From IMG/VR virus record IMGVR_UViG_3300005582_000030, positions 1-40,145 of that record: DNA of 40,145 nucleotides, one strand, 5' to 3'. The DNA is from a virus. The translations under genes were made by a program, and so were the position numbers. Shown here piece after piece: positions 6,352-17,000 of this stretch; positions within the stretch are counted from its first letter, which is position 1; the number at the start of each line of letters is the position of its first letter. The notes under the pieces are model-generated. The model was not told where the DNA came from and ran no database searches. It saw only the letters and a program-made list of their open reading frames with translations.

Positions 6352-9300
6352 ATGGCAAATAGAATTCCGTTAATTATTAATTCAGGCTCGGGCCAGATAC
6401 AAGAATTGGCTGCTGGCGATAATTTATCACTGCCTAGTAGCGACATTGTTGGAGTAGGTAACGTCACAGCAGTAGGCAATGTACAAGGTACCTATATTCT
6501 TGGTAACGGTGCGCTGTTGACCGGAGTATCAACCACATCGTCCAACATCAATAACGGAACGTCAAATGTCACTATTGGTACCAGTGGTGGTAATGTAACC
6601 ATTGGTGTTGCTGGCTCTGCCAACGTGGCAGTGATAGCATCCAACAACATCACTGTGGCCGCTAACATTGTGCCTGCGGCCAACATAACCTATGATCTGG
6701 GCACTACGTCACAACGATTCAAAGACCTGTATCTTAGTAACAGCACAATTTATTTAGGCAATGCCACCATCAGCGCCAACGCCACTGCAATTGTAATGAC
6801 AAACCCAGCCGGCGGTCAAACTGTATTGGCCGGAGCGTCAGGCAACACAGCAATCACAGCCACCACAGTGAGTGCGTCAGGCAACATCACAGGTTCATAT
6901 TTCCTGGGCAATGGTTCACAACTGACAGGCTTGCCAGCAACTTATGGCAACTCAAATGTGGCCGCATACTTGCCAACTTATAACGGCAACGTTGGTAATT
7001 TAACTTCAACTGGATCAATAACTGCTATAGGCAATATCAGTGTGATCAACGGTATCTTTAGTGGTAACGGTTCTGGACTTACAGGTGTTGTTGCCAGCGG
7101 CAACGTTGGTGCCGCAAGCCAGTTGATAAACGGCACAACACAATTTAATATCCCCGTGGCCAACGGCAATGTGGTTGGTAATATTGGTGGCGTAACAAAC
7201 GTTTATACTTTTGCCTCAACTGGAATGAGTGTTGTTGGCAACGTGACAGCAAACTACTTGATTGGTAATGGTAGTCAGTTGACAGGATTGCCAGCTGGCT
7301 ATGCTGATTCAAATGTCACAACATTACTGGCAGCACTGGGCGCAAACGTCATCAGCGGCACAGGTAACATAACAACAACAGCCAACATCAGTGGCAATTA
7401 TATTTTAGGTAATGGTAGTCAACTAACTGGACTACCGGCAACATACGGCAACGCCAACGTGGTGGCCAACTTGGCTGCACTGGGAACAAACCCAGTGGTT
7501 ACTACTGGCAACGTGACTGCGGGCTATTTCGTTGGTAACGGCTCACTACTCACAGGTATTGCTGCCAGTTATGGCAATGCTGAAGTGGCCACATTCTTGG
7601 CTGCATTTGGTTCAAACACAATATCAACCACAGGCACAGTCACAGCAGGCAATGTCACTGGTGGAAATTTACTAACAGGTGGCCTGATATCAGCCACTGG
7701 CAACATCACTGGTAATTATATTCTTGGTAATGGTGCATTGCTAACTGGTGTTATTACCAGTGTGGCAAATATTAATTCTGGTAACTCAAATGTAACTGTT
7801 GTGAGTTCAGGCGGTAATGTTGCAGTTGGTGTTGGCGGCACAGCCAACGTGGCAGTGTATGCCACAACTGGTGAATATGTTACTGGTGTAATTTCAGCAA
7901 CTGGCAACATCACTGGTGGTAACGTTACCACTGGAGTAATCACACTCACAAACGGTGCAGTGATAAAAGATACTGCTGGCGATAGTGTGACATTTGGTCA
8001 AAATGCTGGCGAGAATGCACAAGGAGATCTAGCGGTAGCCATTGGCAAAAGTGCTGGCGGGACTGCTCAAGGAGATTATGCAGTAGCTATTGGTCAAGGT
8101 GCCGGTAACGCAACACAAGGTATCGGCGCAGTAGCAGTTGGTAGAACTGCTGGAGTTACTAGTCAAGGTGTGTATTCTGTGGCTGTTGGTTTTGGCGCTG
8201 GTTACACTAGCCAAGGCAATAACTCAATCATTATAAATGCCACAGCTGCCAACTTAGATCAAACCACAGCCAACACGTTTACAGTGGCTCCGGTTAGAAA
8301 TGATGTGGCCAACACGGCCCAGGTCATGTTCTACAATGCCACCAGCAAGGAAATCACGTATGGCAATACCATAAGTGTTGCCGGGAATGTTGCTGGTGGT
8401 AACTTAACCACAAGCGGATTGATCAGCGCAACTGCTACGATTACAGGCGGTAACGTCTTTACAAGTGGATTGATTGTTGCGACTGGTAACGTTACTGGTG
8501 GTAATTTAGTAACTGGCGGTACAGTAAGTGCATCTGGTAACCTTAGTGCAATTGGCAACGTAATTGGCGGAAACCTTGTAACAGGCGGACAGATCACTGC
8601 AACTGGTAACATCACAGGTGGTAACATTGCCACAGGTGGACAGATTACCGCAACTGGTAACATCACAACCACAGCCAACATCTCAGGTGGTAATCTAAGT
8701 GTAAGCGGTGCATTTGCTCCAGCTACAATGACAGCCACAGGCAATGTAGCCGGTGGTAACTTGACAACTGGAGGCGTGGTCAGCGCCGCAGGCAACATTA
8801 TCACAGCCGGTTACTTTGTTGGTAACTTTGCCGGCAACATTACAGGTAACTTGGTTGTTCCTGGATCCAACACACAGGTGTTGTTCAACAATCAAGGCAA
8901 CGCCGGCGCCACAGCTGGCCTAACATTTGACACAGCAGGACCAAACTTACTCACAGTGACAGGCAATGCTCAAGCCGCAAACTTTATTACAACTGGTATT
9001 GTTAGTGCTGGAGGCAACGTAAGTGGCGGCAACATAAACACAGTTGGTGCTGTGGTTGCAACTGGCAACATAAACACTCTGGCCAATGTCAACGGCGCTA
9101 ATTTGGTTGCATCAGGATTGATCACAGCAGTGGGCAACATCACAGGCGGCAACCTGTCAGGTACTAGTATTATTGGTACACTGACTACAGCCGCACAAAC
9201 CAACATTACAAGTGTTGGTACATTAGGCACACTAGCTGTTACTGGCAACATTGGCGGCGGCAACTTGAATGCCACAGGCCTGAGCCTGAGTGGAAACGTT

Positions 9301-12300
9301 GTAAGTGCATTGGTCTCAGCCGCAAATATCACAACCACTGCCAATATCACAGGCGGATACATTTTAGGTAACGGTGCGCTGTTAAGTGGCATCGCAGCAG
9401 GAACACCAACACAGATTGTTAGTGGAACATCAAACGTAAATGTTGTCAGCTCAGGTGGCAACGTCTCAGTCGGAGTTGGTGGAACTGCAAACGTGGCAGT
9501 GTTTGCCACAACTGGGCAGTTTGTAACTGGATTGATCTCAGCTACAGGCAACATCACGGGTGGCAACATACTCGGCGGAGCCAACGTCAACGCCACAACA
9601 CATACAGGTGCTACTGTATCAGTGACCGGAACTGTCACCGGTGGCAACATCAACACAGGTGGCTTTGTAAGTGCAATTGGCAACGTGAGTGGCGGCAATC
9701 TAAACGTCACTGGCAACATCGTTGACACAGGTGCATTGAGTATCATTACTGGCGCCAACGGTAATATTGCACTGTCACCAAACGGCACAGGCATAGTCAC
9801 AGCTTCGGGCGCTTTCAGCGCAGTTGGAAATATAACTGGCGGTAACATCCTAGGTGGCGCCAACGTCAATGCCACAACACACACAGGTACAACTGTATCA
9901 GTAACAGGAACTATCACAGGTGGCAACATAGCCACAGCTGGTACAGCAAGTGCCACAGGCAACATCACAGGTGGCAATCTTAATACAGGCGCTCAAGTTG
10001 TAGCAACTGGTAACGTTACAGGCGGTAACATTGTCACTGCTGGTCAAGTAAGTGCAACTGGCAACATCACTGGTGGCAATATTGTCACCACTGGATCTGG
10101 TGGCAATATCACTGGTGCCAACGTGGTTTCTGCCACAACACTCAGTGCAACTGCCAACGTTACAGGTGGTAACATAACCACAGCAGGTTTGATAAGTGCA
10201 GGTGGCAATATCACAGGTGGCAATTTGTCAGGTACCAACATTACCGGTACATTGGCCACAGCAAGTCAAACAAATATTACCGCAGTTGGTACACTGACTT
10301 CACTCACAGCCACAGGTAATGTGGTTGGCGGTAACGTGACCACAGCCGGGGCAGTATCTGCACTTGGTGTTGTAAGTGCCACCGGCAACGTGATTGGCGG
10401 CAACATTGTGAGTGCGGCCGCAATCAGTGCAATTGGAGCTGTAACCGCAGCAGGTATGACTGCCACTGCTAATATTACTGGCGGCAATCTAGTCACACTT
10501 GGACAGGTGTCGGCGGCAGGTAACGTCACAGGGCAGTATATTTTAGGTAACGGTGCTTTGCTATCTGGTATAGCAGCAGGTACGCCTACAAGAATTGTAA
10601 ATGGTACAAGTGAAGCCAACATTGGCATCAGTGGTGGTAATGCTAATATCTCAATTGGCGGAACATCAAACGTGGTTGTTTATGCCAACACTGGTGTGTT
10701 TGTGTCGGGAATTGAAAGTGTAACTGGCAATGTAGTTGCAGGCAACCTTGTGACAGGCGGCATAGCCAGTGTAGCTGGTAACATCATAGGAGGCAACTTT
10801 GTTACCAGCGGTGCAGTTGTGGCCACAGGCAATGTGAATGGTGGTAATTTTGCAACGCTTGGGCAAGTACAAGCCACTGGCAACGTAGTTGGTGGTAATT
10901 TTAACACCGCTGGCAGCCTCAGTGCCGCAGGCAATGTGTTGGCCACAGGCAATGTGTCAGCTACTGGCAACGTTCTTACTGGCAATTTAATTAGCTCAGG
11001 ATTGGTATTTGCCACAGCTAATGTCTACGCTAGTGGTAATATTGGCACCGCAGGATTGATATTTGCAACAGGCAACATTAGTGGTGCCAACATCAACACA
11101 GGCGGATTAATTTCAGCAACTGGCAATATTACTGGTGGTAACTTGATCACCACAGGATTGCTCACAGTACAAGGCAATGTCAGTGGTGGTAATTTGACCA
11201 CATCAGGTACACTACAAACTGCAAATTTGAGTGCCACTGGCAATGCAGTAATTAACGGCAGTCTCACTGTCAACGGCAATGTGACCTACATGAATGTCAC
11301 AACTTTGGCAGTACAAGATCCAATTATCTCCATGGGTCGTGGCCCTAACGATACACCTCTTGTGGCCGACGATGGCAAGAGTCGTGGTATTGACATGTTC
11401 TACTTTGACGCGGCTCAAGAGAAACAAGCATTTATTGGATGGGACGACACAACAGGCAAGTTGTTTGCTGCAGCCAACGTGGGAATTGCCAATGAAATTG
11501 TATCTGTAAGTCAATACGGTTCGTTTGTGGTTGGTACACTAGAAGCATCTAATGTCAGTGCCACAGTAAACATTTCAACTGGTAACATCATTGGTACAGG
11601 ACAATTTAGTACCACAGGCAATGTAGTTGGTGCCAATGTCAATGCAGGTTCAATAAGCCTAAGTGGCAATGTAATATCTGGATTGCCTGTAACAGGTAAC
11701 ATCACAGGCGGCAACATTACCACAGCGGGATTGATCTCAGCCACAGGCAACATCACTGGTGGTAACATACTTGGCGGAGCTAACGTCAATGCCACAACAC
11801 ATACAGGTACCACTGCTGTTTTGAGTGGTAATGTCACAGGTGGTAACATTGTCACAGCAGGTTTAGTAACTGCCGCAGGCAATATAGTTGGTTCCAATGT
11901 CAATGCTGGGTTGAATGTGTTTGTTGGAACAAACAACACTACCAGAATAGAAATGACTGGGGACACTACTAATCCAGTAATTCAAGCCAATGGCGCAGCC
12001 ACAGCAGGATTAACATTTACCAGTCAAGGCAACGGAAATGTATTATTCCAGCGTTCAGGTAGTGTAACTGAAGGTATCAATACAGGACTCAAGATTGAAG
12101 GATATGGCAACAACTATATCACCATTCAATCAGCCAACGACACAGCAGCAACCATTACTGTAAAGAGTCTGCTCAATGCCAATGTTGATATTGCGTTGTC
12201 ACCAAAAGGCGCGGGCAATGTTACCACTGGTGCCAATCTAAGTGTAACAGGTAATGTTACTGGTGGCAATTTGAATGGCACTAGCATTTCGGGTACCTTG

Positions 12301-13749
12301 ATCACAGCCGCGCAAACCAATATTACTTCAGTTGGTACCTTGACCGCCTTGGCAGTCACTGGAAACATCACCAGTGGCAACTTGTCAGGTACCAGCATTA
12401 TTGGTACACTGACCACTGCGGCTCAGACCAATATTACTTCAGTTGGCACACTGACATCATTGAGTGCTACCGGTAACATCACCGGTGGCAACATCAACAC
12501 ACCAAACTTGGTCAGTACCAACAACATGTTTGCCAGTGGCTATGCCAGCGCAGTTGGTAATGTCACTGGTGGAAACGTGGTGTCCGGTGGACTGGTCACA
12601 GCCACAGGCAACATTGCAGGCGGCAACATAACCACAGCAGGCTTGATTAGTGCAACCGGTACAGTAGTCGCTACGGGTAATATCACTGGTGGTAATGTAA
12701 TCAGTCTTGGTGGCATCAGTGCAGCAGGCGTAATGTCTGCAACTGGCAATATCACTGCACCAAACTTTATTGGTAATCTAATTGGTAACCTTGCAGCACC
12801 AGGATCAAACAGTCAAGTAATTTTCAACCAAGAAGGCAGTTTTAGCACTGACGCTGGTCTGGTATATGATTATTCAGCCAACGCACTCACAGTTGGTGGT
12901 GCAGTGAGCACAGCCAATGGTGGTAATTTAAATGTTAGTGGAAGTGCAAGTGTAACAGGTAACATAATCACAGCTGCCACAGCCAACGTGTCAGCAGGTA
13001 ATGTGTTATCATCAACCTCGGTCATTGCCACAGGCAACGTGATTGGCGGCAACATCAACACAGCAGGATTGATATCAGCCACAGGCAACATTACCGGTGG
13101 CAACATCATGGGTGGTGCTAATGTTAATGCAACAACACTGACAGGTACCACAGTAAGTGTAACAGGCAACATTACTGGTGGCAACATTTTAGGTGGTGCC
13201 AATGTCAATGCAACAACACATACAGGTACAACAGTAAGTGTAACTGGAACTATTACAGGTGGAAATCTAGCCACAAGTGGTACTGCAAGTGCTACTGGTA
13301 ACATCACAGGCGGTAATTTAAGAACAACTGGCCAAGTCAGTGCAACTGGCAACATTACAGGTGGTAACATATTAGGTGGCGCAAACGTCAACGCTACATT
13401 ATTTACTGGTACTACTGTAAGCATGGTTGGCAATGTAACCGGTGGCAACGTGATTGGAACCACGCTGGTACAAGGTGTAACAGTCAGTGCAAGCGGTAAT
13501 GTACAAGGTGGTAACTTACGTACTACTGGTTTGGTATCAGCCACAGGCAACATTACCGGTGGCAATGTGAATGCCGCAGGATTGAGCCTGAGTGGCAACG
13601 TGGTTAGTGCTCTAAATATGATCACAAACATCACCACTACAGGTAATATAACCGCAGGAAACGTGTCAGCTACAGGTAACATAAATATTGCAGGACAGTT
13701 GGCAGCAACCATAGCGGACGCAACAGCACTAGCAATAGCTTTAGGATAA
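6352..13749 (+). CDS. Giant repeat-built tail fibre (2,465 residues)
   Basis: This single open frame of 7.4 kb encodes an almost uncharged Gly/Asn/Thr/Ala/Val-rich shaft. The basic unit is 17 residues, for example QITATGNITGGNIATGG. GNGSQLTGLPA/GNGALLTGV turns are interspersed, as are 37-residue units (GTLTTAAQTNITSVGTL) and GGANVNATTHTGTT modules. Two islands break the shaft. Residues 547-626 are five 16-residue units resembling YadA-type adhesin heads (AVAIGQGAG). Residues about 1636-1732 are a charged globular domain (TLAVQDPIISMGRGP ... AFIGWDDTTGKLF). There is no obvious receptor-binding domain at the C-terminus, which ends ATIADATALAIALG. It is probably a long homotrimeric fibre and the main host-recognition candidate. 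The start after TTGGAA is reasonable but not strong. Confidence 0.85.
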   Translation: MANRIPLIINSGSGQIQELAAGDNLSLPSSDIVGVGNVTAVGNVQGTYILGNGALLTGVSTTSSNINNGTSNVTIGTSGGNVTIGVAGSANVAVIASNNITVAANIVPAANITYDLGTTSQRFKDLYLSNSTIYLGNATISANATAIVMTNPAGGQTVLAGASGNTAITATTVSASGNITGSYFLGNGSQLTGLPATYGNSNVAAYLPTYNGNVGNLTSTGSITAIGNISVINGIFSGNGSGLTGVVASGNVGAASQLINGTTQFNIPVANGNVVGNIGGVTNVYTFASTGMSVVGNVTANYLIGNGSQLTGLPAGYADSNVTTLLAALGANVISGTGNITTTANISGNYILGNGSQLTGLPATYGNANVVANLAALGTNPVVTTGNVTAGYFVGNGSLLTGIAASYGNAEVATFLAAFGSNTISTTGTVTAGNVTGGNLLTGGLISATGNITGNYILGNGALLTGVITSVANINSGNSNVTVVSSGGNVAVGVGGTANVAVYATTGEYVTGVISATGNITGGNVTTGVITLTNGAVIKDTAGDSVTFGQNAGENAQGDLAVAIGKSAGGTAQGDYAVAIGQGAGNATQGIGAVAVGRTAGVTSQGVYSVAVGFGAGYTSQGNNSIIINATAANLDQTTANTFTVAPVRNDVANTAQVMFYNATSKEITYGNTISVAGNVAGGNLTTSGLISATATITGGNVFTSGLIVATGNVTGGNLVTGGTVSASGNLSAIGNVIGGNLVTGGQITATGNITGGNIATGGQITATGNITTTANISGGNLSVSGAFAPATMTATGNVAGGNLTTGGVVSAAGNIITAGYFVGNFAGNITGNLVVPGSNTQVLFNNQGNAGATAGLTFDTAGPNLLTVTGNAQAANFITTGIVSAGGNVSGGNINTVGAVVATGNINTLANVNGANLVASGLITAVGNITGGNLSGTSIIGTLTTAAQTNITSVGTLGTLAVTGNIGGGNLNATGLSLSGNVVSALVSAANITTTANITGGYILGNGALLSGIAAGTPTQIVSGTSNVNVVSSGGNVSVGVGGTANVAVFATTGQFVTGLISATGNITGGNILGGANVNATTHTGATVSVTGTVTGGNINTGGFVSAIGNVSGGNLNVTGNIVDTGALSIITGANGNIALSPNGTGIVTASGAFSAVGNITGGNILGGANVNATTHTGTTVSVTGTITGGNIATAGTASATGNITGGNLNTGAQVVATGNVTGGNIVTAGQVSATGNITGGNIVTTGSGGNITGANVVSATTLSATANVTGGNITTAGLISAGGNITGGNLSGTNITGTLATASQTNITAVGTLTSLTATGNVVGGNVTTAGAVSALGVVSATGNVIGGNIVSAAAISAIGAVTAAGMTATANITGGNLVTLGQVSAAGNVTGQYILGNGALLSGIAAGTPTRIVNGTSEANIGISGGNANISIGGTSNVVVYANTGVFVSGIESVTGNVVAGNLVTGGIASVAGNIIGGNFVTSGAVVATGNVNGGNFATLGQVQATGNVVGGNFNTAGSLSAAGNVLATGNVSATGNVLTGNLISSGLVFATANVYASGNIGTAGLIFATGNISGANINTGGLISATGNITGGNLITTGLLTVQGNVSGGNLTTSGTLQTANLSATGNAVINGSLTVNGNVTYMNVTTLAVQDPIISMGRGPNDTPLVADDGKSRGIDMFYFDAAQEKQAFIGWDDTTGKLFAAANVGIANEIVSVSQYGSFVVGTLEASNVSATVNISTGNIIGTGQFSTTGNVVGANVNAGSISLSGNVISGLPVTGNITGGNITTAGLISATGNITGGNILGGANVNATTHTGTTAVLSGNVTGGNIVTAGLVTAAGNIVGSNVNAGLNVFVGTNNTTRIEMTGDTTNPVIQANGAATAGLTFTSQGNGNVLFQRSGSVTEGINTGLKIEGYGNNYITIQSANDTAATITVKSLLNANVDIALSPKGAGNVTTGANLSVTGNVTGGNLNGTSISGTLITAAQTNITSVGTLTALAVTGNITSGNLSGTSIIGTLTTAAQTNITSVGTLTSLSATGNITGGNINTPNLVSTNNMFASGYASAVGNVTGGNVVSGGLVTATGNIAGGNITTAGLISATGTVVATGNITGGNVISLGGISAAGVMSATGNITAPNFIGNLIGNLAAPGSNSQVIFNQEGSFSTDAGLVYDYSANALTVGGAVSTANGGNLNVSGSASVTGNIITAATANVSAGNVLSSTSVIATGNVIGGNINTAGLISATGNITGGNIMGGANVNATTLTGTTVSVTGNITGGNILGGANVNATTHTGTTVSVTGTITGGNLATSGTASATGNITGGNLRTTGQVSATGNITGGNILGGANVNATLFTGTTVSMVGNVTGGNVIGTTLVQGVTVSASGNVQGGNLRTTGLVSATGNITGGNVNAAGLSLSGNVVSALNMITNITTTGNITAGNVSATGNINIAGQLAATIADATALAIALG
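7990..8229 (+). repeat. Five 48-bp units encoding YadA-head-like repeats
   Basis: Units begin at 7990, 8038, 8086, 8134 and 8182. Each encodes 16 residues of the form A-[IV]-[GA]-x-x-A-G-x-x-x-Q-G-x-x-[AS]-V, the coiled left-handed roll pattern of trimeric autotransporter heads. The same unit reappears in the partial gene at the right end of the window. Confidence 0.75.
8587..8688 (+). repeat. Example of the 51-bp (17-residue) shaft repeat in tandem
   Basis: Two consecutive copies start at 8587 and 8638 (GGACAGAT, then CTGCAACTGG or CCGCAACTGG). The first is complete; the second diverges after GTAACATCACA. Dozens of looser copies fill the gene. The protein pattern is far better conserved than the DNA because synonymous codons vary from copy to copy. 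Confidence 0.7.
9148..9258 (+). repeat. 111-bp fibre module, first copy
   Basis: It encodes 37 residues, GNLSGTSIIGTL to AVTGNIGG. Other copies are at 10219-10329 and as a tandem pair at 12265-12486. Confidence 0.7.
10219..10329 (+). repeat. 111-bp fibre module, second copy
   Basis: It encodes GNLSGTNITGTLATASQTNI and the following 17 residues. It is the most divergent of the four copies in protein sequence. Confidence 0.68.
12265..12486 (+). repeat. Tandem pair of the 111-bp fibre module
   Basis: Copies at 12265-12375 and 12376-12486 abut exactly, and both encode TAAQTNITSVGTLT. This is the clearest tandem duplication in the giant fibre. Confidence 0.75.
13680..13687 (+). promoter_or_regulatory. 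Possible internal late promoter CATAAATA
   Basis: The octamer is identical to three other placed copies and lies 65 bases before the ATG at 13753, but it is inside the giant fibre coding region. A second TAAATA at 13613-13618 shows that chance copies occur here. Confidence 0.35.
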
Positions 13750-13752
13750 AAA

Positions 13753-14088
13753 ATGGCAAATACTTTTACAAGAAAACTCAGCAGACTAGTAGGAACTACA
13801 GCTACCACAGTCGGTACCTACACAGTTCCTTCGAGCACTACCGCAGTTGTGGTTGGACTTTCGTTGACCAACGTCACTTCCAGCGCAATCGCTGCCAACG
13901 TGATTATTTTAGATAACGCGGCCCAAACCACGAGACTATCAGTCAACGCACCTATTTCGGCAGGATCAAGTTTGGTAGTTGGCGGCGGCGATCAAAAGAT
14001 TGTGTTGGTCACAGGTGATCAACTGCAAGTGCAAAGTAGTGCAGCAACCAGCATTGATGCTGTAATGAGTATAATGGAAATCACATAA
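13753..14088 (+). CDS. Small beta-rich fibre-associated protein
   Basis: The 111-residue protein begins MANTFTRKLSRLVGT and is otherwise made of alternating short strands (VVVGLSLTNVTSS, LVVGGGDQKIVLVTGDQLQV). The length and pattern suggest one small beta-sandwich. I recall similar proteins beside fibre genes in environmental T4-like phages, but no function is known to me. It starts three bases after the giant fibre stop, with TTAGGAT as a modest ribosome site, and its own stop overlaps the next start (TAATG). Tight coupling suggests it works with the fibres, as an adaptor, cap or chaperone; this is inference. Confidence 0.65.
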   Translation: MANTFTRKLSRLVGTTATTVGTYTVPSSTTAVVVGLSLTNVTSSAIAANVIILDNAAQTTRLSVNAPISAGSSLVVGGGDQKIVLVTGDQLQVQSSAATSIDAVMSIMEIT

Positions 14089-17000
14089 TGGCTTACATTG
14101 GCTTAAATCCGCAAACGCAACTGCTGAATACCAGTACTGAGACCTTTAGTGGCAATGCGGTAGCGTATCAATTTACTCTGGCTCGGGCAGTTGCATCCGC
14201 ATCTGACCTTGATGTCATGATTGATCAGACTCTGCAACGTCCGTTTACGGATTATGAAGCTGAAAACGTTTCTTTGCTGTTTCAGTCGCCTCCGGGATCT
14301 GGAACAAACAACATCACTGTTACCTATCGTGCTGGCGCACTCAACAGTCTTAATTTAACAGCCAATGCCTTTGGCGCTGGCACAGTTGGTGCACCGAGTG
14401 TGTACTCTGTAGCTGCCAACAACTCAGGTTTTTATTGGTCCAACGCTACCAGTGTAGTGACCACAGTGGCCGGCACAGCTCGACTGGTAGTGAGTGGCAA
14501 TGCAAACTCAACCAGCAATGTAACAGGTGCAGTACAAGTGGTTGGTGGTATTGGTGCTACTGGTAATATCAACACCAGCGGTATAGTTACCATCACTAAC
14601 ACTACAAATAGTGCAAACATCAGCACAGGTGCTCTGGTTGTTGGTGGCAGTATAGGCGTAGCCGGCAACATTACCATTGGACAGAACATCACCTGCGTTG
14701 GCGACTTCACAGTTAATGGAACATTTACCACAACTGGTACTGATAGCTTGGACGTTACTGATCCGTTTATCTTTTTGGCCAACGCCAACCCAGGCGACAC
14801 ATATGACACTGGTGTGATATCTCAATTTTACGACGGTGTAGCAAACCGCTACACAGGTTATTTCCGTGACATCACCGATAACCGATACAAATTATTTGGC
14901 AACCTACTAACACAACCAACTACCACAGTTGACACTAGCGATCCTAGTTTTCAATATCAAGATTTAGTCTTGGCCAATCTAAGTGCAACAGGCAACGTTA
15001 CTGGAAATTTTTTCCAGGGCAACGGTAGTCAGTTGACTGGTATCCTTACCACAGTTTCAAATGTCACAAATGGCACCAGTGGATTGCTAATCCCTGCTCT
15101 AAACGGCAACGTCATTATCAACGTTGGTGGCGCAACAATCTCCACAGTTTCCAGCTCAGTCGGCCTGGCCATAACTGGCAACGTAAATGCCACAACAGGC
15201 ATCAGCGCCGCAGGCAACATTGTGGGCGGTAACATAACCACAGCAGGTATTGCGAGTGCCACAGGTAATATTACCAGCGCAGCAAACATTGCTGGCGGTA
15301 ACTTGTTGGCAGGCGGATTACTCAGCGTTGCAGGATCAGTCACAGCAGGTGCTGGTGCAAGCATCACTGGCGCAATGAGTGCAAGTGGCAACGTCACTGG
15401 CGGCAATGTGCTCACAGCAGGGTTTGTCACAGCCACAGGCAACGTCACAGGCGGTAATGTAAGAACAGGCGGTATTGTTTCAGCCACAGGAGCCATATAC
15501 GGCAATTCTCTAAGTATAGACACCACAATCAACGCAGGTACTGACATTGTCGCCGGCGGAGCCCTTTCAGCAGGAACCACAATCAGTGCCGCAGGTACCA
15601 TATCTAGTGGACTTGAAATCACTGCGGCAGGTAATATCACAGGCAGTTACTTCTTGGGCAACGGTGCAGCATTGACTGGTATTGATGCCACAAGTATTCA
15701 ATTTGGCAGTTCTAATATAAAAATTGTTGCGGCCAATGCCAACGCTACTATTAACATAGCCAACGTAGCCAACGTAGTGGTGTTTTCCTCAACTGGGCAA
15801 ACCACAACTGGATTTGTCAGCGCATCAGGCAACATTATTGGCGGCAATTTGACCACTGCTGCACAGGTATCGGCCTCAGGCAATGTCACAGGCGGCAACA
15901 TCAACACAGGCGGATTGATATCAGCTACTGGTAACATTACAGGCGGCAACATCTTGGGTGGCGCTAATGTCAACGCCACAACACACACAGGTACCACTGC
16001 TGTGCTAAGTGGCAACGTCACTGGCGGCAACATCATCACAGGCGGCGCAGTGTTGGCAACTGGACAAATTTCAGCCACAGCCAACGTCACAGGTGGTAAT
16101 ATAATTACCACTGGTGTAATCAATGCTGGCAGTTCTGGTGTTTCAGCTTCTGGCAATGTGACAGGTGGCAACATCCGCACAGCAGGGTTGATGTCAGCCA
16201 CTGGCAATATCACATCAGCAGCCAACGTGCTGTCTGGTAACGCAATTATTACATCATTGGTGCAGGGTACAACATTAAGTGCAACTGGCAACGTGGTTGG
16301 TGGCAACTTGAATGCTGTAGGATTGAGTCTGAGCGGTAACGTGATATCAGGCCTGAGCATGGTCACAGCAATTACCACAACTGCCAACATCACAGGCGGA
16401 TATATCCTGGGCAATGGCAGTCAGCTGACTGGTATTGATGCCACAAGTATTCAAAATGGCACAAGTAATGTGCGTGTGGTCAGTTCGGGCGGTAACGTCA
16501 CAGTTGGTGTAGGCGGCACAGCCAACGTGGCGGTGTTTAGTACAGGGGGTATGAGTGCTACTGGCAACATCACTGGTGGTAACGTGATATCTGGTGGCGC
16601 CAGGGTTTACAAATACACTGCTTCGGCCTCGGTGCCAAGCAATGGGGTAGCAGGGGATCACTGGTACGCCACTGGTACAGACAAGTTGTACATGTATATC
16701 AACGATGGCACAACCAATCAATGGGTTGATCAAAGTTTCCCCACAAGTATCTCGGCTTTGGCTATCAATGGCAATTTATCAGTAGGCGGAACACTAACAG
16801 CCGCCAATATAACTTTTAGTGGTGGTGCATTTAGTGTTAACAGCCTGCTGAATTCCGGCGCAAACGGTGTGGGCAACATTGGTAACAGTACCACAAGATT
16901 CAACACAGTTTTTGCCACAACATTTAGTGGAGTATCAACCACAGCAAACTACGCTGACTTGGCAGAAAACTATCAAGCAGATGAGGTATACAAGCCAGGT

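Noticed and set aside
6751-6756. Reverse TAAATA inside the giant fibre
   Set aside because: No reverse gene follows; chance copy.
8970-9977. 335-codon reverse ORF rich in LPPVMLPVA, with similar ones at 10680-11279, 12870-13808 and 15698-16414
   Set aside because: It is the antisense mirror of the fibre repeats; limited codon choice in GNITGGN units keeps the opposite strand open. No promoter or ribosome site.
8587-13600. Possible CRISPR array or non-coding tandem repeats
   Set aside because: Repeats are in one continuous reading frame with periods of 48, 51 and 111 bases and varying third positions; there are no unique spacers.
13611-13618. TCTAAATA as a late promoter
   Set aside because: Deep inside coding sequence, 134 bases from the next start; treated as chance.
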